NCBI RefSeq assembly: GCF_007644035.1
Contig: NZ_VMTV02000512.1
Coordinates: 62,001 to 126,000, forward strand
Length of the DNA stretch: 64,000 nt
Reading direction: 5' to 3'
Origin: Vogesella mureinivorans
GTDB taxonomy: Bacteria > Pseudomonadota > Gammaproteobacteria > Burkholderiales > Chromobacteriaceae
Below the pieces are notes generated by a model. It was given only the letters and a program-made list of their open reading frames with translations. It was not told the DNA's origin and did no database searches. The translations under genes and the position numbers were made by a program. Position 1 is the stretch's first letter. Each line of letters starts with the position of its first letter. Shown in pieces: positions 53,114 to 61,639 of this stretch.

Positions 53114-54199
53114 TTACCACAGGTGGCCGGGGACATAGGTTACGCCGGCCACCAGTGGGCGGGCGGTGCGTACCACGCCGGCTTTGCTGATGTGCGGCCA
53201 ACCTTCGGCGTCCAGGCCATCCTGGCAGACTTGCGTATGCAGCTGGCCGCCGGGGTGTTCGATGGTGACTTGCTGTGGCGTAGCCGGGTCGAGCTGTGCC
53301 AGGCGGTGCGCCAGCGTGCCGGGAATATGGCAGGCGGCGGCCACGCACAATGCGCCAGTGACGGCGTGGGCGGCGTGGCAGTTCCACGGCACAAAGTAGC
53401 GCGAGCAGATCTGCCCACCTGCGGCAGGTGGTGCCAGCAGCACCACTTTGGGCAGTACCTGGCCTGTGACATCGCCCATGCCCATACGTAGCGCAGCCTG
53501 GCGTCGCAGTGTTTCTATGCGTGCCAGCAGCGCGCTGTCCGCATCCAGCTCGGCCTTGCTCTCGTAGCCGCTTTTGCCCAGCGCGGCGGCGGCGATGAAC
53601 ACGATAGGGCTGGAAAAATCCACGCAAGACACTTCTACCCCGTCTATCACGTCGATGGCCTGGCCGGTGGGCATCAGCTTGCCGGTTTTGGCGCCGGCGG
53701 CGTCCATGAAATTCAGCAGGATGGGTGCGCCGCTGCCGGGCACGCCGTCGATGTGTACATCGCCTTCGTAATTCACCTTGCCGCCCGGTGTCTGTACCAC
53801 CGCTTCCACTACCTTGCCGGTGTTCTGGTTGTAGATGCGTACCGATGTATGCGGTTTGTCGGCGGCGACCAGGCCGTGTTCCAGCGCAAACGGCGCAACC
53901 CCGGCCAGCATATTGCCGCAGTTGGGCGAGGTGTCTACCGAGGCGTTGTCTACCGATACCTGGGCAAACAGGTATTCCACATCGATGCCAGGCCGGCTGG
54001 AGGCGGACACCATCACCACCTTGCTGGACAGCGAGTCCCCCCCGCCCAGGCCGTCGATCTGGCGGCGGTCGGGCGAGCCCATCACGGCCAGCAACACCTG
54101 GTTGCGGCGTGCTTCGTCCTGCGGCAGGTCGCTGTGCAGGAAGAAGGGGCCTTTGGAGGTGCCACCGCGCATGACGACGCAGGGAATGGGGATCAACAT
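53114..54199 (-). CDS. PrpF/GalD-family isomerase (4-oxalomesaconate tautomerase-like)
   Basis: A 361-residue protein of the diaminopimelate-epimerase-like PrpF fold. The entry motif PCVVMRGGTSKGPFFLHSDL, then QIDGLGGGDSLSSKVV and SVDTSPNCGNMLAGVAPFAL, with a catalytic cysteine in the last, are diagnostic. Family members isomerise methylaconitate, oxalomesaconate or aconitate. No gallate genes are near, and the LysR and TRAP neighbours suggest a tricarboxylate substrate instead. ATG at 54199 has a GAGGTAA site; ATG at 54223 has none. One repeated word is at 53194. Confidence 0.88.
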   Translation of the reverse strand: MLIPIPCVVMRGGTSKGPFFLHSDLPQDEARRNQVLLAVMGSPDRRQIDGLGGGDSLSSKVVMVSASSRPGIDVEYLFAQVSVDNASVDTSPNCGNMLAGVAPFALEHGLVAADKPHTSVRIYNQNTGKVVEAVVQTPGGKVNYEGDVHIDGVPGSGAPILLNFMDAAGAKTGKLMPTGQAIDVIDGVEVSCVDFSSPIVFIAAAALGKSGYESKAELDADSALLARIETLRRQAALRMGMGDVTGQVLPKVVLLAPPAAGGQICSRYFVPWNCHAAHAVTGALCVAAACHIPGTLAHRLAQLDPATPQQVTIEHPGGQLHTQVCQDGLDAEGWPHISKAGVVRTARPLVAGVTYVPGHLW

Positions 54200-54298
54200 G
54201 GTTGTTACCTCGGTAGGGATCATTTACCGGGGCATTGTCGGTACGGCTGTCGTATAAGAGAAATGAATTTATTTCTGCAATTAATGCGCTTTTGTAAA

Positions 54299-55195
54299 TT
54301 ATAGATCTTGCGCCGGGTAGGCTTTCACCATTTCGTACAGCGCCTGTGCTGCCGGTGACAGCTCGGCCGTTTTGCGGGTAATCAGCACCAAGCCGCGTGA
54401 CACCACCGGGTTTTGCAGGCGCATTACGCGGATATGCGGGTAGGCATCTTGCTGCAGCGCCAGGCCAGGCAGTACCGCGGCGCCCACGCCTTCGGCCACC
54501 AGGCCCAGGGCGGTAGACACGCGCTGCACTTCGTACAGCGACTGCAGGGTGACCTGGTTTTCTTCCAGCGCACGGTCCAGCAGCGGGCGGTTGCCACTGA
54601 ACTGGCCGATGGAAATCAGCGGGTAGGGCTCCAGATCGCGCCATTGCAGCGTTGGCAGGGCGGCCAGGGGGTGGTCGTCGCGGCACACCAGCACAAATTC
54701 GTCTTCGATCAGCGGCACGCCCAGCAGCTCGGCATGGTGGCTGCCGGCAATGGTGATGCCAAACTCGGCCTCGCGCTGTAGTACCGCGCTGGAAACGCCG
54801 GCCGAGGTGTGGTCCAGAATCTTGATGTGGTTGTCGGGGTACTGCGCCGAGTAGGCCTGGATGATGCGCGGCAAAAAGCGCACGCCCACGGTAGGCACGC
54901 AGGCAATGGTGACACTGCCGCGCTTGAGGCGGCCGGTGTCGCGGATCTCGGTTAGCGAGCCGGCCAGCTCGCCCAGCAGGCGCTTGGCGTGCGGCAGGAA
55001 CTCCTCGCCCACCCGGGTGAGTGCTACCGAGCGCGTGGTGCGCTCGATCAGCTTTACCCCCAGGTAGTCTTCCAGGTTTTGCAGGCGCCGGGTAATGCCG
55101 GCCTGCGACAGAAACAAGCTTTCGGCCGCTGTCTGGAAGCTGCCGCTTTCGGCAATGGCGATAAAGGCTTGTACGCCGATGGTGTCGATTTTCAT
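54299..55195 (-). CDS. LysR-family transcriptional regulator
   Basis: A 298-residue LysR protein with winged helix (TIGVQAFIAIAESGSFQTAA, SLFLSQAGITRRLQNLEDYL). It lies between the isomerase (same strand, downstream) and the TRAP operon (divergent), so it probably controls both. The effector may be the transported tricarboxylate. The 279-base divergent gap to the TRAP gene contains a terminator in the leader, described separately. Confidence 0.9.
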   Translation of the reverse strand: MKIDTIGVQAFIAIAESGSFQTAAESLFLSQAGITRRLQNLEDYLGVKLIERTTRSVALTRVGEEFLPHAKRLLGELAGSLTEIRDTGRLKRGSVTIACVPTVGVRFLPRIIQAYSAQYPDNHIKILDHTSAGVSSAVLQREAEFGITIAGSHHAELLGVPLIEDEFVLVCRDDHPLAALPTLQWRDLEPYPLISIGQFSGNRPLLDRALEENQVTLQSLYEVQRVSTALGLVAEGVGAAVLPGLALQQDAYPHIRVMRLQNPVVSRGLVLITRKTAELSPAAQALYEMVKAYPAQDL

Positions 55196-55304
55196 GCGCT
55201 AAGCTCAATAATCTGGCAGATAAATTTACTTTACTACGGTCTGCAAGCTTTGCACACTGGGCTTCGTCTGCTCCGGCAGTACAGCAAAAAGTACTCCCTT
55301 GTGT

Positions 55305-55334
55305 TGGCCACCCGCCGCGGTGGCCATTTTTTTT
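55305..55334 (+). terminator. Terminator in the leader of the TRAP operon (attenuator candidate)
   Basis: TGGCCACC (55305-55312) pairs perfectly with GGTGGCCA (55319-55326) around CGCCGC and is followed by a run of eight T. A smaller AGTAC/GTACT hairpin lies just upstream at 55278-55295. It is on the plus strand, about 140 bases before dctP and after the divergent LysR start. It would stop transcripts that begin near the LysR gene, so it is either a leader attenuator or the end of a small RNA. Confidence 0.8.
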
Positions 55335-55474
55335 CACCGGATACTTATCAGTTTTTAGCAATAATCATAAAAAACAATGCATTTAACAAAACAAAAAGAC
55401 GCCACCACAATGCAGCGCAAGCAGCTGGCAAACGCCTACGCTGCAGGGCAAACACAATACGGAGAGACACCACC

Positions 55475-56467
55475 ATGAAAAAACTGACATCCCCCCTCCT
55501 CATGGCCACCTTGCTGCTGGGTTCCCAGGCGGTGTTGGCCGCAGAGCCTATCGTGATCAAGTTCAGCCACGTGGTGGCTGCCGATACGCCAAAAGGCCGT
55601 GCTGCCGAGTATTTCAAGAAGCTGGCCGAAGAGCGAACCAAGGGACGGGTGAAGATTCAGGTTTATGCCAACAGCCAGCTGTACAAAGACAAAGAGGAGC
55701 TGGAAGCACTGCAGATGGGCTCGGTGCAGATGCTGGCGCCCATCACCAGCAAGTTCGGCCCCATGGGCCTGAAGGAATTCGAACTGTTTGACGTGCCTTA
55801 CCTGTTCCATACCGAGGACGAGGTGCACAAGGTCACCCGCGGCCCGGTGGGCAAGACGCTGCTGCAAAAGCTGGAAACGCGTGGCATGAAAGGCTTGGCG
55901 TTCTGGGATAACGGCTTCCGTGTCTTCAGTGCCAACAAGCCGCTGAAAGTACCGGCCGACATGAAAGGCCTGAAGATCCGCATTAATTCTTCCAAGATCA
56001 ACCAGTCCATCATTCAGGCTGCAGGGGGCTTGCCGCAGACCATGGCGCTGTCCGAGGTCTACCAGGCCATGCAGACCGGGGTGGTGGATGGGGGCGACGG
56101 TAATTTGTCCAACCTGTACACCCAAAAGCAATACGAGGTGCAAAAGTACGTGGTGAACAGCAAGCACTCGTATAGCGGCTACGCCGTGGTGGTGAACAAG
56201 GGTTTCTGGGACAAACTGCCTGCCGATGTTCGCGGCATTCTGGAAGGCGCCATCCAGGAGGCCACCGTGTACAACGACACCATGGCAGAGAAAGACACCG
56301 CTGACGCCATTGCCAAGATGCGCGCCTCTGGCAAAACGCAGGTCTATGAGCCGACCGCCGCAGAGAAGGCATTGTGGGTAAAAGCCCTGGAACCGGTGCA
56401 GAACGAAGTGGCTGCCCGTATCGGTCTTGCCACCCTGAATGCTGCCAAGCAAGCCATGGCCAAGTAA
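55475..56467 (+). CDS. dctP: TRAP transporter substrate-binding protein DctP
   Basis: A 330-residue periplasmic binding protein of TRAP carboxylate transporters. A signal peptide is clear (MKKLTSPLLMATLLLGSQAV to AA, about 1-22). The mature core has FSHVVAADTPKGRAAEYFKK and a conserved arginine region within KGLKIRINSSKINQSI that binds a carboxylate. ATG at 55475 with a GGAGAG site is used; the frame extends upstream through the leader. The dctQ gene starts 57 bases later, after a hairpin. Confidence 0.92.
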   Translation: MKKLTSPLLMATLLLGSQAVLAAEPIVIKFSHVVAADTPKGRAAEYFKKLAEERTKGRVKIQVYANSQLYKDKEELEALQMGSVQMLAPITSKFGPMGLKEFELFDVPYLFHTEDEVHKVTRGPVGKTLLQKLETRGMKGLAFWDNGFRVFSANKPLKVPADMKGLKIRINSSKINQSIIQAAGGLPQTMALSEVYQAMQTGVVDGGDGNLSNLYTQKQYEVQKYVVNSKHSYSGYAVVVNKGFWDKLPADVRGILEGAIQEATVYNDTMAEKDTADAIAKMRASGKTQVYEPTAAEKALWVKALEPVQNEVAARIGLATLNAAKQAMAK

Positions 56468-56482
56468 GGCTTTCATCCGAGG

Positions 56483-56515
56483 GGCGGTACAGCTGTTACC
56501 GCCTCTTTCTTTTCG
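56483..56515 (+). terminator. Partial terminator between dctP and dctQ
   Basis: GGCGGTA (56483-56489) pairs with TACCGCC (56497-56503), followed by TCTTTCTTTT. Such intercistronic hairpins between a binding protein and its membrane genes commonly keep the binding protein in excess. The T-run is imperfect, so read-through is expected. Confidence 0.65.
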
Positions 56516-56524
56516 GAGTTCGCT

Positions 56525-57184
56525 GTGAAATTCATAGACCGACTGGAAGAGTGGCTGATCTCTTTCCTGATTGCGCTGGCGACGCTTATTACGTGTGCCG
56601 CCGTGTTCCACCGCTATCTCAGCGGTATTACCTTGCTCCAGCCAGTACTGCTGAACATCAATATGGCCTGGGCGCAGGAGCTGACTATTTATCTGTTTGT
56701 CTGGATGGCCAAAATTGGCGCGGCCTATGGGGTGCGTACCGGCATCCACGTGGGGGTCGACGTGCTGATCAACCAGCTGGCGACACCGGTCAGAAACCGT
56801 TTTGTCCTGTTCGGCTTGCTGTCGGGTGCCTTGTTTACCGCCATCATTGCCAGCCTGGGTGCGTACTTTGTCTGGGAAAACGGCTTGGCGTACAGCTTTT
56901 ACCAGCTGATAGGCCATGACAGCGGTGTGTACTACGAAGGCCCGGTGACGCCGGATCTGGAATGGCCTACCTGGATTGTGTATTCCGCCATTCCGCTGGC
57001 CTCGCTGCTGATGTGCTTCCGCTTTTTGCAGGTGGCCTGGGTATTCAGCAAAACCGGCGAGCTGCCACAGCATGATCATGGCCACGTAGACGGGGTGGAC
57101 GAGCAAATCGCCATTGGCGAGGCTTTCGAAGTAGCAGAAGAAATCGAACACGGCGCAGCCGGCAAGACAGGGGGCAGGAAATGA
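56525..57184 (+). CDS. dctQ: TRAP transporter small membrane subunit DctQ
   Basis: A 219-residue protein with four helices (LISFLIALATLITCAAVFHR first). It has the family motif ELTIYLFVWMAKIGAAYGVR and a C-terminal cytosolic tail rich in acidic and histidine residues (HDHGHVDGVDEQ). GTG at 56525 is used, with a CGGAGTT site. It overlaps dctM by four bases. The tail is longer than in most DctQ proteins. Confidence 0.9.
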   Translation: MKFIDRLEEWLISFLIALATLITCAAVFHRYLSGITLLQPVLLNINMAWAQELTIYLFVWMAKIGAAYGVRTGIHVGVDVLINQLATPVRNRFVLFGLLSGALFTAIIASLGAYFVWENGLAYSFYQLIGHDSGVYYEGPVTPDLEWPTWIVYSAIPLASLLMCFRFLQVAWVFSKTGELPQHDHGHVDGVDEQIAIGEAFEVAEEIEHGAAGKTGGRK

Positions 57185-58464
57185 GTGCATTGATCATCTT
57201 TGGGATCCTGATTGTGCTGATGCTCACCGGGATGCCTATTTCCATCTCGCTGGGCCTGACGGTACTCACCTTCCTGTTCACGCTGACCGATGTGCCTGTG
57301 GAGTCGGTGGCGCTGAAGCTGTTCACCGGGATCGAGAAGTTTGAAATCATGGCCATTCCGTTTTTTATCCTGGCCGGTAACTTCCTGACACACGGTGGCG
57401 TAGCACGGCGCATGATCAACTTTGCCTCGTCCATGGTGGGCCACTTGTACGGTGGCCTGGCGCTGGCAGGTATTCTGGCGTGTGCGCTGTTTGCGGCCGT
57501 GTCCGGCTCCAGCCCGGCTACCGTGGTGGCCATCGGGTCTATCCTGCTGCCTGCCATGGTAAAGCAGGGCTACCCCAAATCATTTGGCGTCGGCGTGATT
57601 GGTACGGCGGGTGGCCTGGGCATTCTGATTCCGCCGTCCATTGCCATGGTGATTTACGCGGTATCGACCAACTCTTCCATTGGCAAACTGTTCGTCGCTG
57701 GTGTGGTGCCTGGTTTGCTGCTGGCTTTGGTGCTGATGGCGGTGACCTGGGTGTATGCGCGCAAAAAAGCGTTTCCGCGCCAACCCAAGGCCAGCTGGGC
57801 GCAGCGCTGGCAGTACCTGCGCGAGTGCTTTTGGGGCATTTTCCTGATCGTGGTGGTGATGGGTGGCATCTATAGCGGCATCTTTACGGCCACCGAAGCT
57901 GCTGCCATGTCGGCACTGTATGCCTTCTGTGTAGCCCTGTTTGTTTATAAGGACATTGGCTGGAAACAGGTACCCAAAGTACTGCTGGATTCGGCCAACA
58001 TGTCGGCCATGCTGCTGTACATCATTACCAATGCCGTGCTGTTTTCCTTCTTGCTGACTAGCGAAAACATTCCGCAAGACCTGGCGGCGTGGATTTCCGG
58101 CCAAGGGCTGTCCCCGTGGATGTTCCTGCTGGTGGTCAATATCCTGCTGCTGGTGGCCGGTAACTTCATGGAGCCATCCTCCATCTTGCTCATTACCGCG
58201 CCCATCCTGTTTCCTGTTGCGATGGCATTGGGTATTGACCCGACGCATCTGGGTATCCTGATGGTCGTCAACATGGAAATCGGCATGATCACGCCGCCAG
58301 TGGGGCTGAATCTGTATGTATCGTCCGGTATCGCCAAGATGGGGCTGACTGAGGTCACCAAGGCCTGCGCGCCGTGGATTCTGGTGATGATTGCGTATCT
58401 GATGCTGATTACCTACGTACCGGCTATCTCGCTGTGGCTGCCCAGAACGCTGGGCATGATGTAA
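57181..58464 (+). CDS. dctM: TRAP transporter large membrane subunit DctM
   Basis: A 427-residue protein with about 12 helices, the sodium-coupled permease of the transporter. Segments IPFFILAGNFLTHGGVARRM, AAVSGSSPATVVAIGSILLP and ITPPVGLNLYVSSGIAKMGL match the family. It completes the operon and is followed by a strong terminator. The substrate class is C4-dicarboxylate or a related tricarboxylate. Confidence 0.93.
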   Translation: MSALIIFGILIVLMLTGMPISISLGLTVLTFLFTLTDVPVESVALKLFTGIEKFEIMAIPFFILAGNFLTHGGVARRMINFASSMVGHLYGGLALAGILACALFAAVSGSSPATVVAIGSILLPAMVKQGYPKSFGVGVIGTAGGLGILIPPSIAMVIYAVSTNSSIGKLFVAGVVPGLLLALVLMAVTWVYARKKAFPRQPKASWAQRWQYLRECFWGIFLIVVVMGGIYSGIFTATEAAAMSALYAFCVALFVYKDIGWKQVPKVLLDSANMSAMLLYIITNAVLFSFLLTSENIPQDLAAWISGQGLSPWMFLLVVNILLLVAGNFMEPSSILLITAPILFPVAMALGIDPTHLGILMVVNMEIGMITPPVGLNLYVSSGIAKMGLTEVTKACAPWILVMIAYLMLITYVPAISLWLPRTLGMM

Positions 58465-58493
58465 TCCACCGCCTGGGCCTTGCCCATGCCTTG

Positions 58494-58519
58494 CCCCGCG
58501 CGCTGCGCGGGGTTTTTTT
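58494..58519 (+). terminator. Intrinsic terminator after the TRAP operon
   Basis: CCCCGCGC (58494-58501) pairs with GCGCGGGG (58505-58512) around GCT, then seven T residues. It is strong. Confidence 0.95.
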
Positions 58520-58662
58520 ATGGGTACGCGCAGGGTAGGGGGCGCCACGACTGACATGATGAGCGCGTGCCAGCAGTCCTTAACCCGCCAGAGCATGACT
58601 GGCTGCCCTTGTATCACTACCCAGTAAGCAGGGGTGACTCGGTTGATCAAGACAAGTTGCCA

Positions 58663-58687
58663 TAAAAAAGGCCAGCAAAAGCTGGCC
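58663..58687 (-). terminator. Intrinsic terminator after the oxidoreductase gene
   Basis: On the minus strand GGCCAGC pairs with GCTGGCC around TTTT and is followed by six T residues. It ends the hydrolase-oxidoreductase transcript. Confidence 0.93.
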
Positions 58688-58722
58688 AAATCCATGCATC
58701 CATGAAAATGCACAGAGGGAAG

Positions 58723-59769
58723 CTAAGGGAGAGTTAAGTCACTGGCCCCGTCTGGTGACATCTTTACCACGACCTTCCCTTTGGAGCGCCCTTGGGCAAG
58801 GTAGGCTAGGGCTTCTTTGGCTTGGTCGAACGGGAAGACTTTATCGATGACGGGCTGGATCTGCTCATCAGCAAGCAGTTGGCCGACCTGGCTCAGCTGG
58901 CTACCATCCGGGCGGACAAACATAAACGTGTAGCTGACATCCCGCTTGCTGGCAAGGCGCATGATCTTGCGGCTCATCAGCCCAAAGACAAAGGTCAGCA
59001 AGACATTCAGCTGTTTTTTGCGCGCGAAGGCGGCATCCAGAGGGCCGACCAGAGAGACAATGCGGCCGCCTGGCTTGAGGATGGCCAGCGATTTCTCGAT
59101 AGTGTCACCCTTGACCGTACCGAGTACGGCATCGTAGCCGTGTAGCACGTGTTCAAAATCCTGCTTTTTGTAATCGACGACCTCATCAGCCCCCAGACGC
59201 CGAACCAGCTCGACATTGCCCGTGCTGGTGGTGGTGGCGACGGTAGCACCAAGCTGCTTGGCCAGCTGGATGGCAAACGTACCAATCCCGCCCGAGCCAG
59301 CCGGGATAAATACTTTCTGGCTGGCTTGCAGATTGGCGTGCTCTTTCAGGGCTTGCCACGAGGTGAGCGCTACCATGGGTATAGAAGCCGCTTGTACAAA
59401 ATCCAGATTGGCGGGTTTGACGGCGGCTGCATGCTCCGGCACCACGGCGAATTCGGCAATTGCTCCTGTACCCAGATCAAAAATACTGGCAAAAATAGCG
59501 TCGCCAGGCTTGAAGCGGGTAACGTTGCGGCCAACCTCTGTGACCACGCCCGCCAGGTCGCTTCCCATGATGGCGGGTAGCTGAAAGCGCAGCACAGGCT
59601 TGAATATACCGCTTGGAATCATGTTATCGATCGGATTCAGGCTGGCCGCATGCACTTTTACCAGTAGCTCGTCAGCCTTGATGGCGGGGCGAGGTACATC
59701 GGTCAGTGCGATCCCGGGGGATTTGCCGTAGCGCTGGAATGTGAGTGCTTTCATGGTCTGTTTTTTCAT
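58723..59769 (-). CDS. Zinc-independent NADP-dependent alcohol dehydrogenase/quinone oxidoreductase (MDR family)
   Basis: A 348-residue medium-chain reductase. The NADPH loop is FIPAGSGGIGTFAIQLAKQL, preceded by MKALTFQRYGKSPGIALTDV. The zinc ligands of alcohol dehydrogenases are absent, so it is quinone-reductase-like. ATG at 59769 is used; ATG at 59754 is in frame and could also serve. It follows the hydrolase by six bases and lies under the HxlR regulator. One repeated word is at 59527-59536. Confidence 0.87.
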   Translation of the reverse strand: MKKQTMKALTFQRYGKSPGIALTDVPRPAIKADELLVKVHAASLNPIDNMIPSGIFKPVLRFQLPAIMGSDLAGVVTEVGRNVTRFKPGDAIFASIFDLGTGAIAEFAVVPEHAAAVKPANLDFVQAASIPMVALTSWQALKEHANLQASQKVFIPAGSGGIGTFAIQLAKQLGATVATTTSTGNVELVRRLGADEVVDYKKQDFEHVLHGYDAVLGTVKGDTIEKSLAILKPGGRIVSLVGPLDAAFARKKQLNVLLTFVFGLMSRKIMRLASKRDVSYTFMFVRPDGSQLSQVGQLLADEQIQPVIDKVFPFDQAKEALAYLAQGRSKGKVVVKMSPDGASDLTLP

Positions 59770-59775
59770 CCTTGA

Positions 59776-60693
59776 TTAGTTAGCCAGAAAGCGCAGTACC
59801 GCCGGGACAAAGTCCTGGTAATACTGGAAAACACCGCCATGGCCGGCATTGGGGTAGAGCGTGAAGCGGGCATTGGGCAGGCGACGCGCCATATCGGCTG
59901 AGTGGCGGCTATCTACCATCAGGTCGTGGTCGCCATTGGCAATAAAAACGGGTTGCGTCACTGTCGCCAGATTGTCCGGGGCACTGAGCCCCGCCGCCCG
60001 GATGGCTTGTAGCTGAGCAAGCCTGGCCTGCAAGGAAATACCTTTGTCACGGCCATGGGTGCGTTCTTTCAGGCGGGAAAGGTAAGCTTTCGCCGCACGT
60101 TTGCCCTCTGCTGTACGGGGAAAGAACAGAAAGCTTCTTGGGTCGCTCAGCGTGAAAGCCGCTTTAAGGTAAGCCATCATGGCAATACGGGTGATCTTGT
60201 CGATACCACCGCCACCCCGAGGCCCCGTACCCGCCAGGACGATTCGGCGCACCAGGTCCGGGGCCTGCAAGGCCACCATTTGTGCCACGCCACCGCCCAG
60301 CGAAAAACCCAGCAAATCGACCTGCTGCAGCCCCATGGCGTACAGGAAGGCAATCGCATCGCTGCCCATTTCCTCGATGGTGTGCGGTACCCGGCCACCC
60401 GATGCACCCACCCCCCGATTGTCAAAAGTGATGACCCGACGCTGTGCGGCAATGCCGTCGATAACACGGGGATCCCAATCGTCGAGTACCGCCATCAGGT
60501 GGTGAAGGAAGATGAGTGGTACGCCCGAGTCAGGGCCTAGCTCTCGATAGGCAAAGCTCACTCCCCCTACATCGATCGTGCGGGTAGGGGCATCTTTCCA
60601 TAGCACGCGACCCGTTTGCCGACCTGTAGCAGTGGCAGCAACACCTGCTGTTTCCGCTTGTACTGCTGTCATCGTTGTATTGCTGGTGCTCAT
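59776..60693 (-). CDS. Alpha/beta hydrolase
   Basis: A 305-residue alpha/beta hydrolase with nucleophile serine S131 in LLGFSLGGGVAQMVA, an aspartate in FIANGDHDLMVDSRHSADMA, and the histidine in PNAGHGGVFQYYQ. The N-terminal 35 residues are a low-complexity extension. It could act as an esterase or a C-C bond hydrolase. It is first in the two-gene operon opposite the HxlR regulator. Base composition is lower in GC than in core genes. Confidence 0.9.
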   Translation of the reverse strand: MSTSNTTMTAVQAETAGVAATATGRQTGRVLWKDAPTRTIDVGGVSFAYRELGPDSGVPLIFLHHLMAVLDDWDPRVIDGIAAQRRVITFDNRGVGASGGRVPHTIEEMGSDAIAFLYAMGLQQVDLLGFSLGGGVAQMVALQAPDLVRRIVLAGTGPRGGGGIDKITRIAMMAYLKAAFTLSDPRSFLFFPRTAEGKRAAKAYLSRLKERTHGRDKGISLQARLAQLQAIRAAGLSAPDNLATVTQPVFIANGDHDLMVDSRHSADMARRLPNARFTLYPNAGHGGVFQYYQDFVPAVLRFLAN

Positions 60694-60735
60694 TAATGAA
60701 ATCTCCGTACCGAGTAGATTGCTTGCCGCTACAGT

Positions 60736-60758
60736 GTTAGTATCAAATTGGTACTAAC
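60736..60758. promoter_or_regulatory. Inverted-repeat operator candidate of the HxlR regulator
   Basis: GTTAGTA (60736-60742) is the exact reverse complement of TACTAAC (60752-60758). A second, smaller repeat ACTAT/ATAGT lies at 60784-60797 and abuts the regulator start codon. HxlR proteins bind such repeats in divergent promoters, which here would control both the hydrolase operon and the regulator. Confidence 0.65.
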
Positions 60759-60797
60759 AATATCGCAAACTCACGATCAAGTCACTATCAAAATAGT

Positions 60798-61235
60798 ATG
60801 GACTACGAAAATAGCAATCATGAACCCTGCCCCATTGCACGTAGCCTGGCAGTTGCCGGTGATGCATGGAGCCTCTTGATCCTGCGTGACGCCCATGCCG
60901 GCCTCACACGTTTTGACCAATTCAGGAAGAGTATGGGTATTGCGCCCACCATGCTGACCCGCAGGCTGGCTGTATTGACAGAGGAAGGCTTGCTGGAAAA
61001 GCGGCGTTACTCGGAGCACCCGCCACGCGAGGAGTACTTGCTGACCGCAGCAGGCCGTGATTTCTTGCCTGTGCTGTTCATGATTGGCGCATGGGGTCGC
61101 CAATACCGTGGTGGCGGAAAACTGACGCAGTTCTTTGATGCGGAGACCGGCACCGAGATAAAAGCCATCGCTGTGGATGAAGTGACTGGCGCAAAGATCG
61201 GGACGCGCCCTATGCGTATGGTTGTGCCCGAGTAG
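60798..61235 (+). CDS. HxlR-family transcriptional regulator
   Basis: A 145-residue winged-helix protein. The N-terminus has the conserved cysteine in HEPCPIARSLAVAGDAWSLL, the site that senses quinones or aldehydes in HypR/YodB relatives. The helix-turn-helix is FDQFRKSMGIAPTMLTRRLA. No ribosome-binding site precedes the ATG, because an inverted repeat abuts it, so translation may be leaderless or weak. It likely represses the divergent oxidoreductase-hydrolase operon. Confidence 0.9.
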   Translation: MDYENSNHEPCPIARSLAVAGDAWSLLILRDAHAGLTRFDQFRKSMGIAPTMLTRRLAVLTEEGLLEKRRYSEHPPREEYLLTAAGRDFLPVLFMIGAWGRQYRGGGKLTQFFDAETGTEIKAIAVDEVTGAKIGTRPMRMVVPE

Positions 61236-61367
61236 TATTGAAAAGCGTGGGTAGACAGTGGCCTGGGGTAGACGTCAAGGCGACGCAGCAGGCCTGATCA
61301 CAAAGTGCTTTGCTAAGGATCTGATGCCTTGTCAGTTAGTTGGCCAACCTTGCCACTCGTATACCAG

Positions 61368-61410
61368 CTAGCATTTGGCTGTTTACATACTGTAAGCAGC
61401 TAAATGCTAG
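61368..61410 (+). other. Long RNA-like hairpin of unknown role
   Basis: The plus strand folds into a 20-pair stem with a three-base loop: from CTAGCATTT at 61368 to AAATGCTAG at 61410. Two positions (61377/61401 and 61382/61396) are G-U wobbles, which pair in a plus-strand transcript but would be mismatched in the opposite strand's RNA. This favours a plus-strand RNA. No T-run follows, so it is not a standard terminator. Confidence 0.7.
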
Positions 61411-61607
61411 ACAACAAACAAGGTACGACCCAGGTACTGCCAGACACGGGATGTACAGCGCAGACTATTGCTCATACCGTGTGCCATGCGTAAGTGCATG
61501 CTTCCCGCTTGTCGTGGCCGATTAACGTAGCGTTTTCAAGCCGTGCCACCATCCCGACATTTCTTTCTATTGATAGCAGCGCCTCCTCAAACGTCCGGTC
61601 TGCTTGT

Positions 61608-61630
61608 TTGATGACATCCCCCCGGTAGGA
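61608..61630. promoter_or_regulatory. Candidate operator for the CsoR/RcnR-family sensor
   Basis: A C6 tract at 61618-61623, flanked by ACAT and GGTAGGATG, lies just before the sensor start. Proteins of the RcnR/InrS/CsoR family bind G/C tracts of this kind. The site would control both the sensor and the transporter downstream. Confidence 0.6.
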
Positions 61631-61639
61631 TGCTGTGCC

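Larger units (their letters stand above)
61236..61639. other. Intergenic region between the HxlR gene and the metal sensor gene
   Basis: A 404-base gap of lower GC content. It contains a 43-base near-perfect hairpin (61368-61410) and, at its right end, a C-tract operator candidate for the metal sensor (61618-61623). I find no convincing open frame; the short ones have no ribosome-binding sites. Confidence 0.65.

Noticed and set aside
52914-55361. 815-residue minus-strand open frame overlapping pilY1, the isomerase and LysR
   Set aside because: It is an out-of-frame shadow, rich in arginine and proline. The two minus-strand genes in the correct frame are clear.
61368-61410. Integron attC site
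   Set aside because: The hairpin has no R-box GTTRRRY or complementary RYYYAAC, and there is no integrase or cassette array nearby.
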